43,392 bases of DNA from Candidatus Latescibacterota bacterium (lineage in GTDB: Bacteria > Latescibacterota > Latescibacteria > Latescibacterales > Latescibacteraceae). The notes under the pieces are model-generated. The model did no database searches. It worked only from the letters and a program-made list of their open reading frames with translations, and had not been told where the DNA came from. This document shows, one piece after another, positions 7,864 to 15,837 of this stretch; positions within the stretch are counted from its first letter, which is position 1, and each line of letters begins with the position of its first letter. Location of the stretch: the NCBI GenBank assembly GCA_016927495.1, contig JAFGMP010000383.1, positions 1 to 43,392 on the forward strand, in the 5' to 3' direction. A program made the position numbers and the translations under genes.

Positions 7864-9906
7864 TCAAAGTTTCCTGGAAAGCGCCATTTCCACGCCGGTA
7901 ACAACAATCGCCAGCATTATAAATAAACTGAATAGTTCGGTCCCATAACGGTCTTCTTTTACAAAATCAACCAGGTTTTCGGAATCGTTTATGGTTTTCC
8001 AATTTAACGTCGAATATGCATGTTCCATTGTTGATTTTCCAGCCCGTAAAAACCTGACTTCTGAGGGAGAAGTATTCACACAGTAACGGCTCAGTTCATT
8101 TGGCCCTGTAAAAATTGTATAAAATCCGGGATTTCCCGCCGTTTTTTCATTGATTATGGTACCAGAACCTGTATAAGAGACAGCTACTGTTTGTGCCATA
8201 CCATTTTCGGATTTTATGCTGATAGATGTATTATAGGGAACATCAGGCAGCATTTCTGCAAGTAATTCACCGCTTGTATAATTTCCACCGCTGATAAATG
8301 TATTTGACAGATATTGGACCGTGCGAAGTACTAAGGGTACGAAAATACCTGTCAGAGGCAAATCGCTCCCCCCCGATGTGGCATCGACAGCAAATACGAC
8401 CACATGTCCCTCACCGCTTAAAGCCTCACCGACTGCCATGGAACCATCGTTGAATCGTGCTATAACCGATGTACTTCCTGCGGGCTGAATCTTCAGGTAT
8501 GATCTGACTTCCGGTTTCTGAAACTCGCCGTCACGTGAAATCCCACTGAGTATGGGATGCTGTAAATCAAACCAATCGATAATTGAAAAAGCGCTATCCG
8601 GTTTGCCGCTCAGCATAACACGTTTTTCAATAGTTAATGGAAATATATCCCTGAAAATACCATTTTCATACAGGGAAGCATCGGGATTACGGGGGGTAAA
8701 TACAATCAGTCCTGCGCCGCGTTCCAGCACGGTATTCCGTAAGGTTCGATATATGTCAGCGGGTAGAGACGGCACTCCCGAAAGTATAATAACATCACTC
8801 AGCGCAATATCATCAGTCACCACCATATCATTGACCACAGTTCTTATAGAAAACATAGATAGTTCCGGTTCAGGTTCAAGAGCTTTTCGCACATAATACA
8901 TATCATCCTGAGTCGCACCCACTATCAGCACATTTTTCTTGCGGGGAACATGCAGAACAAGACGTCGTACCTCACCTGATTCGAAATGCCCATCATTTAC
9001 TACAGCCTGAACCGAATACCAACCCGGTGATTCCGGAGTATATTCCAGTTCGGCCTCGATTGTGCCATCGGGACGTCTTTCCGCCTGAACTCTTGCTTTA
9101 CGTTCGCCGTCAACAAATAGTTCAATGTTTGTATCCTCACCTTCAGCAAAGTTAATACCTCTTGCGCGAAATAAAACTTTTTCTCCGACGACGATCAGAC
9201 GATTTACCAGTTCAAAAGAGTAAATAACAGTCCCTTCTCTCTTTTCCGGACCGAGTAACACGGTATAAAGACGAATATCATTCCGTACATTTGGTAAAGA
9301 ATCGGGCAAAGAATTGACTGCGCCATCTGTAAGGTAATATATCTCACGGTTAGGTAAACCGGTTGCATTGAGCATCTCCAGGGTACGCGAAAATATCTCA
9401 TCGGATTTTCCTGTGCCGTCAGCCGGTTCAATGGTATCGAGAACTTTGGAGAGATCGGTTTTGTCTGTTGTCATCCCGGTTCCGGCGTTGCCTGTACCAC
9501 CTGTTAACAGCAGCGCTGCCGGATCATCGTTATCGAGCATCTCTACTATCTCACGGGCTTTCCGCACTGCACTGTCAAACAGTTTTTCTCCATTATGGAC
9601 ATACTGCATACTTGCAGAATTATCGATGATAATCACCGCTGCAGTCCGTGCATTCATCCTGAACATACTCCGAAGAGCAGGCCGTGCGAACGCCAGTATG
9701 ATCAGAATAACGATGAGTGTCCTGAGCAGCAGAATGATGAGCTGTTTCAGCCTAAGACGCCGTATCCGGTCGGTCTTCATTTGCTCCAGAAGCCTGATGG
9801 ACGGAAATTGTACATCACGGGGACGGCGTCGAAACAAAAGGTGTATAATAAATGGCAGAACAGCAGCGCCCAGCCCGAAAAGTATCAATGGATTTAGAAA
9901 GTTCAT
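7864..9906 (-). CDS. BatA-type vWA membrane protein
   Basis: A 680-aa inner-membrane protein. The N-terminal BatA domain has two helices (residues about 5-24 and 56-74) flanking an RRRPRDVQFPS loop. A von Willebrand A domain follows with MIDAS motif D95-N-S-A-S99. A long beta-rich extracytoplasmic region follows with a GATase-like segment (around IILSGVPSLP). A single C-terminal helix (about 658-676) ends in ALSRKL. Related proteins work with MoxR ATPases and DUF58 proteins in envelope stress and protein-maturation systems. It should directly follow DUF58 in the operon but is separated from it by the AT-rich cassette. No convincing Shine-Dalgarno precedes its ATG (the upstream sequence is AACTAATTAC), consistent with loss of the original upstream region. 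Confidence 0.88.
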   Translation of the reverse strand: MNFLNPLILFGLGAAVLPFIIHLLFRRRPRDVQFPSIRLLEQMKTDRIRRLRLKQLIILLLRTLIVILIILAFARPALRSMFRMNARTAAVIIIDNSASMQYVHNGEKLFDSAVRKAREIVEMLDNDDPAALLLTGGTGNAGTGMTTDKTDLSKVLDTIEPADGTGKSDEIFSRTLEMLNATGLPNREIYYLTDGAVNSLPDSLPNVRNDIRLYTVLLGPEKREGTVIYSFELVNRLIVVGEKVLFRARGINFAEGEDTNIELFVDGERKARVQAERRPDGTIEAELEYTPESPGWYSVQAVVNDGHFESGEVRRLVLHVPRKKNVLIVGATQDDMYYVRKALEPEPELSMFSIRTVVNDMVVTDDIALSDVIILSGVPSLPADIYRTLRNTVLERGAGLIVFTPRNPDASLYENGIFRDIFPLTIEKRVMLSGKPDSAFSIIDWFDLQHPILSGISRDGEFQKPEVRSYLKIQPAGSTSVIARFNDGSMAVGEALSGEGHVVVFAVDATSGGSDLPLTGIFVPLVLRTVQYLSNTFISGGNYTSGELLAEMLPDVPYNTSISIKSENGMAQTVAVSYTGSGTIINEKTAGNPGFYTIFTGPNELSRYCVNTSPSEVRFLRAGKSTMEHAYSTLNWKTINDSENLVDFVKEDRYGTELFSLFIMLAIVVTGVEMALSRKL

Positions 9907-9915
9907 GTAATTAGT

Positions 9916-10050
9916 TCAAAAATTCATTGTTAAAAGTTCATCATATGGCAAAAAATACTCAGTTTCGTTGACCAATAACCATATGCCGTGCTGATAAATA
10001 TTACTTACCTCATCCTGAGAAATCTTGTTTCCAGCTTTTTTTAATTTCAT
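9916..10050 (-). pseudogene. Truncated DUF2442-like small ORF (44 aa)
   Basis: A short minus-strand frame of 44 codons; a second in-frame ATG lies just upstream, at 10053. It includes HGIWLLVNETEYFLPYDE, which matches the core I know from DUF2442 proteins (hydrophobic HG-W-L-L, EYFL, then FPWF). The frame stops just where the conserved FPWF segment and the last 20-30 residues should follow, and BatA begins 10 nt after the stop. Full-length DUF2442 proteins are about 80-90 aa and often pair with DUF4160 in toxin-antitoxin-like modules; no DUF4160 partner is seen here. It follows the nuclease-like gene by 27 nt. It is probably a remnant carried with the cassette, though expression of the short peptide cannot be excluded. 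Confidence 0.55.
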
Positions 10051-10077
10051 CATTATTTGAAACTTTATATTGGTTTT

Positions 10078-10743
10078 TTATCCAGCAATCAACTTATGAA
10101 AATCCCACATTATATGATATAATTCAATATCGACTTCTGTTGAATCACTATGCATGGAAATGTAAGAATAATTAAAATCTTTTATAAAATTGGAGTTTTT
10201 CAAATTAGATGTTGTGTTTGTTTCAGGATATTCTTGTTTTATCAATAAATTAATTTTCCTAATATTCTTATGTATATCGATCTTCTTTACAATAAAACCC
10301 AACATACCGTTAAGTTGATAATAAGATGGATATTTTTTGTCAACAAATCTTTGAATTCCTTTCCTTATATATTCACGATTTAAAGCCTTATTCCCATCAA
10401 GTCTTTTACATTCCATAATGTAATAAGCACTTTTATCATGCATTCTTTCATTCACATTATAGATTTTAATATCAGTCCGACCTTCTTCTTCGTATAAATC
10501 GTTAATTTCAGGGCTTTCAATATCGAAAAAGAATTCTATTAATCCAAGTTTTTCTATTACTTGGTTGTTATTTAAATAATCTTTATTGAGCCTATTTCTT
10601 ATTGTATTTTCATTATTTTCTATTGTCTGATAATCATTTAACATCGAATAATAACATGCTGTTAACTGTTTGAGAATAAATTCAAACTGTTTTTTATAAT
10701 GAAAAGCAGATTTTGAAAATATATCGGCACTAAGCATTTGCAT
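10078..10743 (-). CDS. Stand-alone PD-(D/E)XK nuclease-like protein
   Basis: A 221-aa protein whose 5' end overlaps the methyltransferase gene by 14 nt, so the two are translationally coupled. Residues 90-113 show the PD-(D/E)XK arrangement: a strand with D91 (RTDIKI), then a strand ending in E111-C-K113 (YYIMECKRL). Acidic residues at 75-88 could complete the site. After it comes a helix (YIRKGIQRFVDKKY) and a strand (NGMLGFIV), an arrangement I associate with restriction-endonuclease-like proteins. No signal or membrane segment is seen. Role by context: the DNA-cleaving partner of the N6-adenine methylase next to it. The family name is uncertain and the specificity unknown. Strong AT bias matches the methylase gene, not the flanking genes. 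Confidence 0.65.
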   Translation of the reverse strand: MQMLSADIFSKSAFHYKKQFEFILKQLTACYYSMLNDYQTIENNENTIRNRLNKDYLNNNQVIEKLGLIEFFFDIESPEINDLYEEEGRTDIKIYNVNERMHDKSAYYIMECKRLDGNKALNREYIRKGIQRFVDKKYPSYYQLNGMLGFIVKKIDIHKNIRKINLLIKQEYPETNTTSNLKNSNFIKDFNYSYISMHSDSTEVDIELYHIMWDFHKLIAG

Positions 10744-13700
10744 GTTTTCTTTGTTTCATTCCTGATTTCGTGATTGCATCAATAAATTCACTCAAATCCA
10801 AATAAGCAATTGCCTGATGCCACAGTTTATATTCATTAGGTTTTATAACATAAAACGAATTTTCTTCAAAGCCTTTAATATCTTTCTGTACAAACAAATT
10901 ATAGCTTATATCTTTAAAACTTAACAAAGCAAACCTGTTGAGCATATTCACACTGCTATCGTCATTCAGCCAGATCATTTGGTTTTCTGTCTTTGATTTG
11001 AAAGGAATAATGCTAAAATTCATTCCGATTATATGGGGTGAATAAAGAATTTCAACATTAAAAAAATTACCATCGGAATTATAAATATTATTGAAATGGT
11101 TTATAAATATTTTCGCATACTTTTCAAGATATTCGTCTTCATATGCTATTTTCCTGAAAACATTATTCTTGTCCCTCTTTTTAATTAACGGAATGGATAT
11201 TTCATCTGTATAATCAATGAGTGACTTTTCCTGCGAGTTAATCATAAAAAGCTTTTCAATTTCATTTTCAATTTCTGAAAGCAAGTTTTGGTATTCATAT
11301 TCAAGATTTTGATTGTTTACAGTAAATGATAATTTGTTTTCATTTATAGTTCTTTGTATATGTTCAATTTTTGTCACCAAATCGATAAGACAGGGACTTG
11401 AAACAAAAGGAGAATTAAATTTTTCAATGTTATGTCCCTGTTCGCGTTCAATACCTGTTGATGATCCGACGTTAAATATATAATAAGAAAAAAAGTTTGA
11501 ATTTAATATGGCTTCGATTGATTTTAATTCATTAGTATTTTTATCATCAAATAATTTTATTGCGGTAACAGAATCTGTAAACACTCTATCTTCATAACTG
11601 ATTGCAGAAATTGTGTTAAATGTATCTGTTATACCCTTTTTTACTAACAATGCAGTACCTTGATATAATCTTAAATCGCGATTTCGATGTACATATTCAT
11701 GTTTCCATTTTGATTCATCACGAGTACGGCAAAAGTATGACTTTAAATCCCCTTTTTTTGTATCGACGAAAGGTTTTCCTATGAGTTCGCGGACTGAATA
11801 TTCATCTCCACCTCCGATTTGCACACCCTGCCCATATATGAAATTATTTTCATTAGAAATAACAGAAATAATTCTCTGAAATTTATCTTTCAAACGTTTA
11901 ATTAAATAAAAATCTAAAATATTTCCATACACCAACACTTTGAAGAGCCAATCATAATCCATAAAATAACTTTGATAAATTTTCTTTTGATCATATTTTT
12001 CAATTACAAAAAGTTTGAAAAGTTTGAAAAAGAGATTGGGTTTTAGCGATATATGATGTACAATATTTTTTCTGTTTTCTTTCTCATCAGGAGAATAACT
12101 GTAAAAAATAATTGAAGCAGGATTAACCGATGGGTCGTTAGATTTATCAAATACACTATGTCTGACAGATGATAATTCAAAAATTTTACGAATTTTAAAA
12201 TTTGATAATAAGTATTTACGGTACGTTTTAGTCTTCAGATTATATAATATTTTGCTTGTTATAACAAATGCTGTTTCCTCAAAAGAAAAATCACTTACCC
12301 TGATTAAAAAAGCCTGAGCAATTTGTTTGTCGCTGATTTTTATTTCAACCCCAACGTTTTCATCATTAGTTTTTTCTTTGAAAGTTATCGTTTTCTGTTT
12401 CTGTCTGTTTTTCCAATAACTATCGTAAAGTTTTTCACTTTCCTCTATTTTTCCCCAGGGAGGATTCCCTAAAATAAAATTGAATTTTATTGCTTTCAAT
12501 TTTTCATTATACTCAGCGTGTAAATCAAAGAAATCGGAAATAAAAAAATTTTTATTGAGTAATTCAGGAAATTTGAAATTGTAAATCTCAGGTGGTTCCA
12601 GATAGTCTAATAGAGTGATGTACAAAGAAAAAATAGCAACACTGATTGCATTTTTATCTTTATCAATCCCAAAAATATTTTCTGTTAACAGTTCCTTTAA
12701 TTTACTTTTGTATTTGTTAAGATCACTTTTATATTCAGGATTATTTTTTCGATATTGAATAATTATCTTTCGAAGGGCTTCGACCAAAAACACTCCTGAA
12801 CCACATGCAGGATCTAATATTCTACAATCATATTCTCCAACATGTTCGGAGAAATAATTTCCTACGGTTTCATTTAAAACATAATCGACTAAAAATAAAG
12901 GAGTATAATAGGCACCATATTTTTCTTGTTCTTGTTTACCAATAAAAAACTCATAGATATTACTGATTAGTTCAACAGGAATAATTGAAAAATCATAAAC
13001 ATCAAATAACGACAATTGACCCGTTGCTAATTCAACTCCTTCTAAAAGGTCAATAATATCTTTTAATGCAGCTTCAGAAACTTGTCCTTTTTCATCCTGA
13101 CTAACCGGAAATAAATTACCGTTAAATTCACTTCGCAAATATTCAAATAAACGATAAGTTTCATTTTTTGATCTAAGTACATTACATAAATGTTGTTTGG
13201 TAATTTGACCCCAATTATTAAATTCAATAATTACATTTCTATCAATCAAATATCTGATAAAAATAATTCTACCGATCAGATAATTAGCAATATCAGGAGA
13301 AATATTATGGACTTTAGTTAATCTCTTCCTTAATTCCTCAATATTTCTTAATAACTTCTCATCTACTCTATTTTCCGATTTTATTTCACCACTGTATGTA
13401 TCCCATGCTTCACCGGTAACGATTTTAAAATATTCAAAATCAGTCAATGCATTTGAGTCAGTTAATATTTCAAGCTCTTTATTCTCTCTTATAAAAGAAA
13501 AACCGTTATAAATGGTAATATCATTTTCTGAGACAATAAATACGACAGGGGAATGATTGAAATTCCAGATTTGTTTAAAGAGTTTTTCAGGATTTACAGG
13601 ATTTACGAAGAAGAGAATAAGCGGTTCATTGTTAAAAATAAAAAACGCATAAGGTTTTAGGACCTTTTCCAGTATATCTTCAGTTCTTCTGGAAAACAAA

Positions 13701-13783
13701 CCTTTCCATCGGCCTTCAGATAAAATATAAAGACCGTTATCTTTATTTAATCCCAGCTTGTCAAAAATATCATTAATAGTCAT
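10730..13783 (-). CDS. Eco57I-like N6-adenine DNA methyltransferase (type IIG-like)
   Basis: A 1017-aa protein built like type IIG restriction-modification enzymes. Residues 1-120 look like a degenerate nuclease-type domain (see findings), followed by a helical spacer to about 285. The methylase core has motif X GAYYTP (290-295), the SAM-binding LDPACGSGVF (323-332), a second acidic motif FGIDKDKNA (371-379) and catalytic NPPW (440-443). The C-terminal half (about 620-1017) fits a target-recognition region, with the TaqI/Eco57I-type pattern of conserved segments such as GIEREQGHNIEKF. The predicted role is adenine methylation of a specific DNA sequence for host protection or as part of a restriction system with the nuclease-like partner. 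It lies in an AT-rich island inside the vWA operon. Confidence 0.85.
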   Translation of the reverse strand: MTINDIFDKLGLNKDNGLYILSEGRWKGLFSRRTEDILEKVLKPYAFFIFNNEPLILFFVNPVNPEKLFKQIWNFNHSPVVFIVSENDITIYNGFSFIRENKELEILTDSNALTDFEYFKIVTGEAWDTYSGEIKSENRVDEKLLRNIEELRKRLTKVHNISPDIANYLIGRIIFIRYLIDRNVIIEFNNWGQITKQHLCNVLRSKNETYRLFEYLRSEFNGNLFPVSQDEKGQVSEAALKDIIDLLEGVELATGQLSLFDVYDFSIIPVELISNIYEFFIGKQEQEKYGAYYTPLFLVDYVLNETVGNYFSEHVGEYDCRILDPACGSGVFLVEALRKIIIQYRKNNPEYKSDLNKYKSKLKELLTENIFGIDKDKNAISVAIFSLYITLLDYLEPPEIYNFKFPELLNKNFFISDFFDLHAEYNEKLKAIKFNFILGNPPWGKIEESEKLYDSYWKNRQKQKTITFKEKTNDENVGVEIKISDKQIAQAFLIRVSDFSFEETAFVITSKILYNLKTKTYRKYLLSNFKIRKIFELSSVRHSVFDKSNDPSVNPASIIFYSYSPDEKENRKNIVHHISLKPNLFFKLFKLFVIEKYDQKKIYQSYFMDYDWLFKVLVYGNILDFYLIKRLKDKFQRIISVISNENNFIYGQGVQIGGGDEYSVRELIGKPFVDTKKGDLKSYFCRTRDESKWKHEYVHRNRDLRLYQGTALLVKKGITDTFNTISAISYEDRVFTDSVTAIKLFDDKNTNELKSIEAILNSNFFSYYIFNVGSSTGIEREQGHNIEKFNSPFVSSPCLIDLVTKIEHIQRTINENKLSFTVNNQNLEYEYQNLLSEIENEIEKLFMINSQEKSLIDYTDEISIPLIKKRDKNNVFRKIAYEDEYLEKYAKIFINHFNNIYNSDGNFFNVEILYSPHIIGMNFSIIPFKSKTENQMIWLNDDSSVNMLNRFALLSFKDISYNLFVQKDIKGFEENSFYVIKPNEYKLWHQAIAYLDLSEFIDAITKSGMKQRKHANA

Positions 13784-13802
13784 GATAAGATAATACCAAA
13801 AA

Positions 13803-13831
13803 TTTATATTAAAAAAAAGATTTTTTGTAAA
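13803..13831 (-). promoter_or_regulatory. Candidate promoter of the methylase-nuclease cassette
   Basis: On the minus strand TTTACA (13831-13826) and TATAAA (13808-13803) are spaced by exactly 17 nt. The predicted start lies about 12 nt before the methylase ATG. It would let the inserted cassette be expressed independently of the host operon. The low-complexity AT background weakens the call. Confidence 0.4.
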
Positions 13832-13889
13832 AATTTACATTTTTTTATTTGTTCATAATTGTAATAAACACTTATGAATTTTAAATTGT

Positions 13890-14789
13890 TTAATGCAACT
13901 TTTTCCGTTTTGCCAGATACTCCGACAACGCCCGGTCAAACGGAATATCGGTGGTCAGCCGGGCATAATCCACAGAAATATCATGCAGGGAGTGCACCAA
14001 CCGGGAAAGCTGCTGATCGAGCATGGATTTGTACTGGTCACGGATATGCCAGGGCTGCGTTGAGATTGTCCTGCCGGTTTCCATATCGATAAATTTTACT
14101 TCACGGTCATAGTCGAAATCAAGCTCCATAGGATCGAGCACATGAAAAACTATGACTTCGTGGCCGTTGTGCCGGAAATGTTTCAGCCCGTGAATCAGTT
14201 CGTCAGCTCCGACAACCAGATCGCTGATGAGGATGATAAGCCCGCGCGTAGAAATACGTTCCGCCATGGTATGCAGCACATTTCCGGTCACCGTGAGGCC
14301 ATCGGGATTCTGTGATGAGAGAACCTTAATGATCTCCTTAAGCTGTGACTGGACAGACCGCGGCGGGACATAGGTCTTTATCGAATCCGAAAAAGTGACC
14401 AGTCCGACACTGTCACGCTGCCGTATCATGAGAAACGCAAGGGCCGAAGCAATGATGCTTGCATACCTGAGCTTTGTTACCGTCCCACGGCTTTGAAAAC
14501 CCATCGATCCGCTGACATCGACGATGATGTGCGATTTGAGGTTGGTTTCCTCCTCGAATCGTTTGATATACATCCTGTCACTTCTGCCGTACACCTTCCA
14601 GTCGAGATAGCGTAACGAATCACCCGGCATATACTGACGATGCTCGGCAAATTCGGCAGAGAAACCGTGATAGGGGCTTTTGTGAAGACCCGTAATATAT
14701 CCCTCAACGACGAAACGTGCAATAAGATCGAGCCGAGACAAACGGCTGACCGTTTCCGGTGACAGATATTCCTGGTAACTCGAATTCAA
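13890..14789 (-). CDS. DUF58 vWA-like protein
   Basis: A 299-aa cytosolic protein. It shows the DUF58 hallmark EFAEHRQYMPGDSLRYLDW (residues 46-64), the following YIKRFEEETN segment, and a vWA-type MIDAS motif D91-V-S-G-S95. DUF58 proteins are partners of MoxR ATPases. Translation probably starts at TTG 14789, with GGGGGA about 6 nt upstream inside the end of the MoxR gene. Start and stop overlap by 4 nt (TTGA), so the pair is tightly coupled. The next downstream Met (residue 54) would delete conserved sequence. The C-terminus (ALSEYLAKRKKLH) looks complete even though the foreign cassette follows directly. Confidence 0.93.
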   Translation of the reverse strand: MNSSYQEYLSPETVSRLSRLDLIARFVVEGYITGLHKSPYHGFSAEFAEHRQYMPGDSLRYLDWKVYGRSDRMYIKRFEEETNLKSHIIVDVSGSMGFQSRGTVTKLRYASIIASALAFLMIRQRDSVGLVTFSDSIKTYVPPRSVQSQLKEIIKVLSSQNPDGLTVTGNVLHTMAERISTRGLIILISDLVVGADELIHGLKHFRHNGHEVIVFHVLDPMELDFDYDREVKFIDMETGRTISTQPWHIRDQYKSMLDQQLSRLVHSLHDISVDYARLTTDIPFDRALSEYLAKRKKLH

Positions 14790-15784
14790 ACGCTGTCCCC
14801 CGTGATCCTCTTGATAATATCAGGGGCAAAAACACCCTCGGCTTCGGCGGCGAATGTGGTAACTATACGGTGACGGAGCACAAGCATGGCAACAGCCCGG
14901 ACATCATCCTTCGAGGGCACATACCGGCCATCGAGCGCAGCTCTCGCCTTTGCACCCAGAATCAGATATTGTGAAGCTCTCGGGCCTGCCCCCCATTTAA
15001 TCCATTCTTTAATATAGTCCGGTGAATCGGCTTCATCGGGACGTGTTTTTCTGACAAGGTCGACCGCATAGGTAACGACATCATCGGCAGCCGGTATCCT
15101 TCGCACAAGGCTTTGAAGGGATTTCATCTCACCGGCATCGATGATTTTTGACGGTATAACATCCTCTGAGCCGGTGGTCCGCCGAACGATTTCAACCTCT
15201 TCCTCACGTGATGGATATCCGATCCAGAGATTGAACATAAATCGGTCGAGTTGAGCCTCCGGAAGCGGGTAGGTTCCCTCCTGCTCGATCGGATTCTGTG
15301 TAGCCAGAACAAAAAACGGTTCTTCAAGGTGCATGGTATCGCCCTGAACTGTTACCGCATGCTCCTGCATTGCCTCCAGAAGCGCCGATTGTGTCTTCGG
15401 CGGCGTCCTGTTAATCTCATCGGCAAGAATAATGTTGGCGAATACAGGCCCCTTGACAAACCTGAAGTTACGTCGTCCGGACTGCTGGTCTTCATCGATG
15501 ACCTCTGTCCCGATGATGTCAGAGGGCATCAGGTCGGGCGTAAACTGGATACGTGAAAACGAAAGGTCGAGGGCACGGGCGAGCGATGAGATCATGAGCG
15601 TCTTGGCCAGTCCGGGAACACCAACGAGCAGACAGTGGCCACGGCACAGCAGTGTTATGATAAGATTATCTATGATCGTGTCCTGGCCGACAATAACTTT
15701 GCCAAGCTCTTTCCTGATTTTTTTCTGAGCATCGACAAGCTGTTCGAGAAGCTGGATGTCATCTTGTTTCTTTTGTTCCGGCAT
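14786..15784 (-). CDS. MoxR-family AAA+ ATPase
   Basis: A 332-aa MoxR (AAA_3) ATPase. Walker A is GVPGLAKT (K61) and Walker B is IILADEINR (D122-E123), followed by the family block TPPKTQSALLEAMQE. Sensor 1 is ATQNPIEQEGTYPLPEAQLDRF, split here across residues about 156-178, and the AAA_lid_2 domain follows. MoxR proteins act as chaperone-like ATPases for maturation of complexes together with vWA proteins. Here it sits upstream of DUF58, sharing a 4-nt overlap with it. A 53-nt gap separates it from the AsnB-like gene upstream. Confidence 0.95.
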   Translation of the reverse strand: MPEQKKQDDIQLLEQLVDAQKKIRKELGKVIVGQDTIIDNLIITLLCRGHCLLVGVPGLAKTLMISSLARALDLSFSRIQFTPDLMPSDIIGTEVIDEDQQSGRRNFRFVKGPVFANIILADEINRTPPKTQSALLEAMQEHAVTVQGDTMHLEEPFFVLATQNPIEQEGTYPLPEAQLDRFMFNLWIGYPSREEEVEIVRRTTGSEDVIPSKIIDAGEMKSLQSLVRRIPAADDVVTYAVDLVRKTRPDEADSPDYIKEWIKWGAGPRASQYLILGAKARAALDGRYVPSKDDVRAVAMLVLRHRIVTTFAAEAEGVFAPDIIKRITGDSV

Positions 15785-15837
15785 CGAATTTCCTTTGCTT
15801 ATTTATGATTAAAAATTTCTATTCAACTATTCATCCT

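Larger units (their letters stand above)
9907..13889 (-). other. AT-rich restriction/defence-type island inside the MoxR-DUF58-BatA operon
   Basis: This block holds the methyltransferase, the nuclease-like gene and a truncated DUF2442-like ORF. It is visibly far richer in A+T than the flanking DUF58 and BatA genes, with codon use full of AAA/AAT/TTA/ATA. Flanking genes look complete and are normally adjacent partners, so the block reads as an insertion. No integrase, transposase or clear target duplication is visible at either edge. The BatA-side edge coincides with truncation of the DUF2442-like frame. Confidence 0.7.

Noticed and set aside
9907..13889. Complete BREX or DISARM locus
   Set aside because: Only a methylase and a small nuclease-like gene are present; no PglZ, BrxC/BrxL, helicase or DUF1998 gene is seen.
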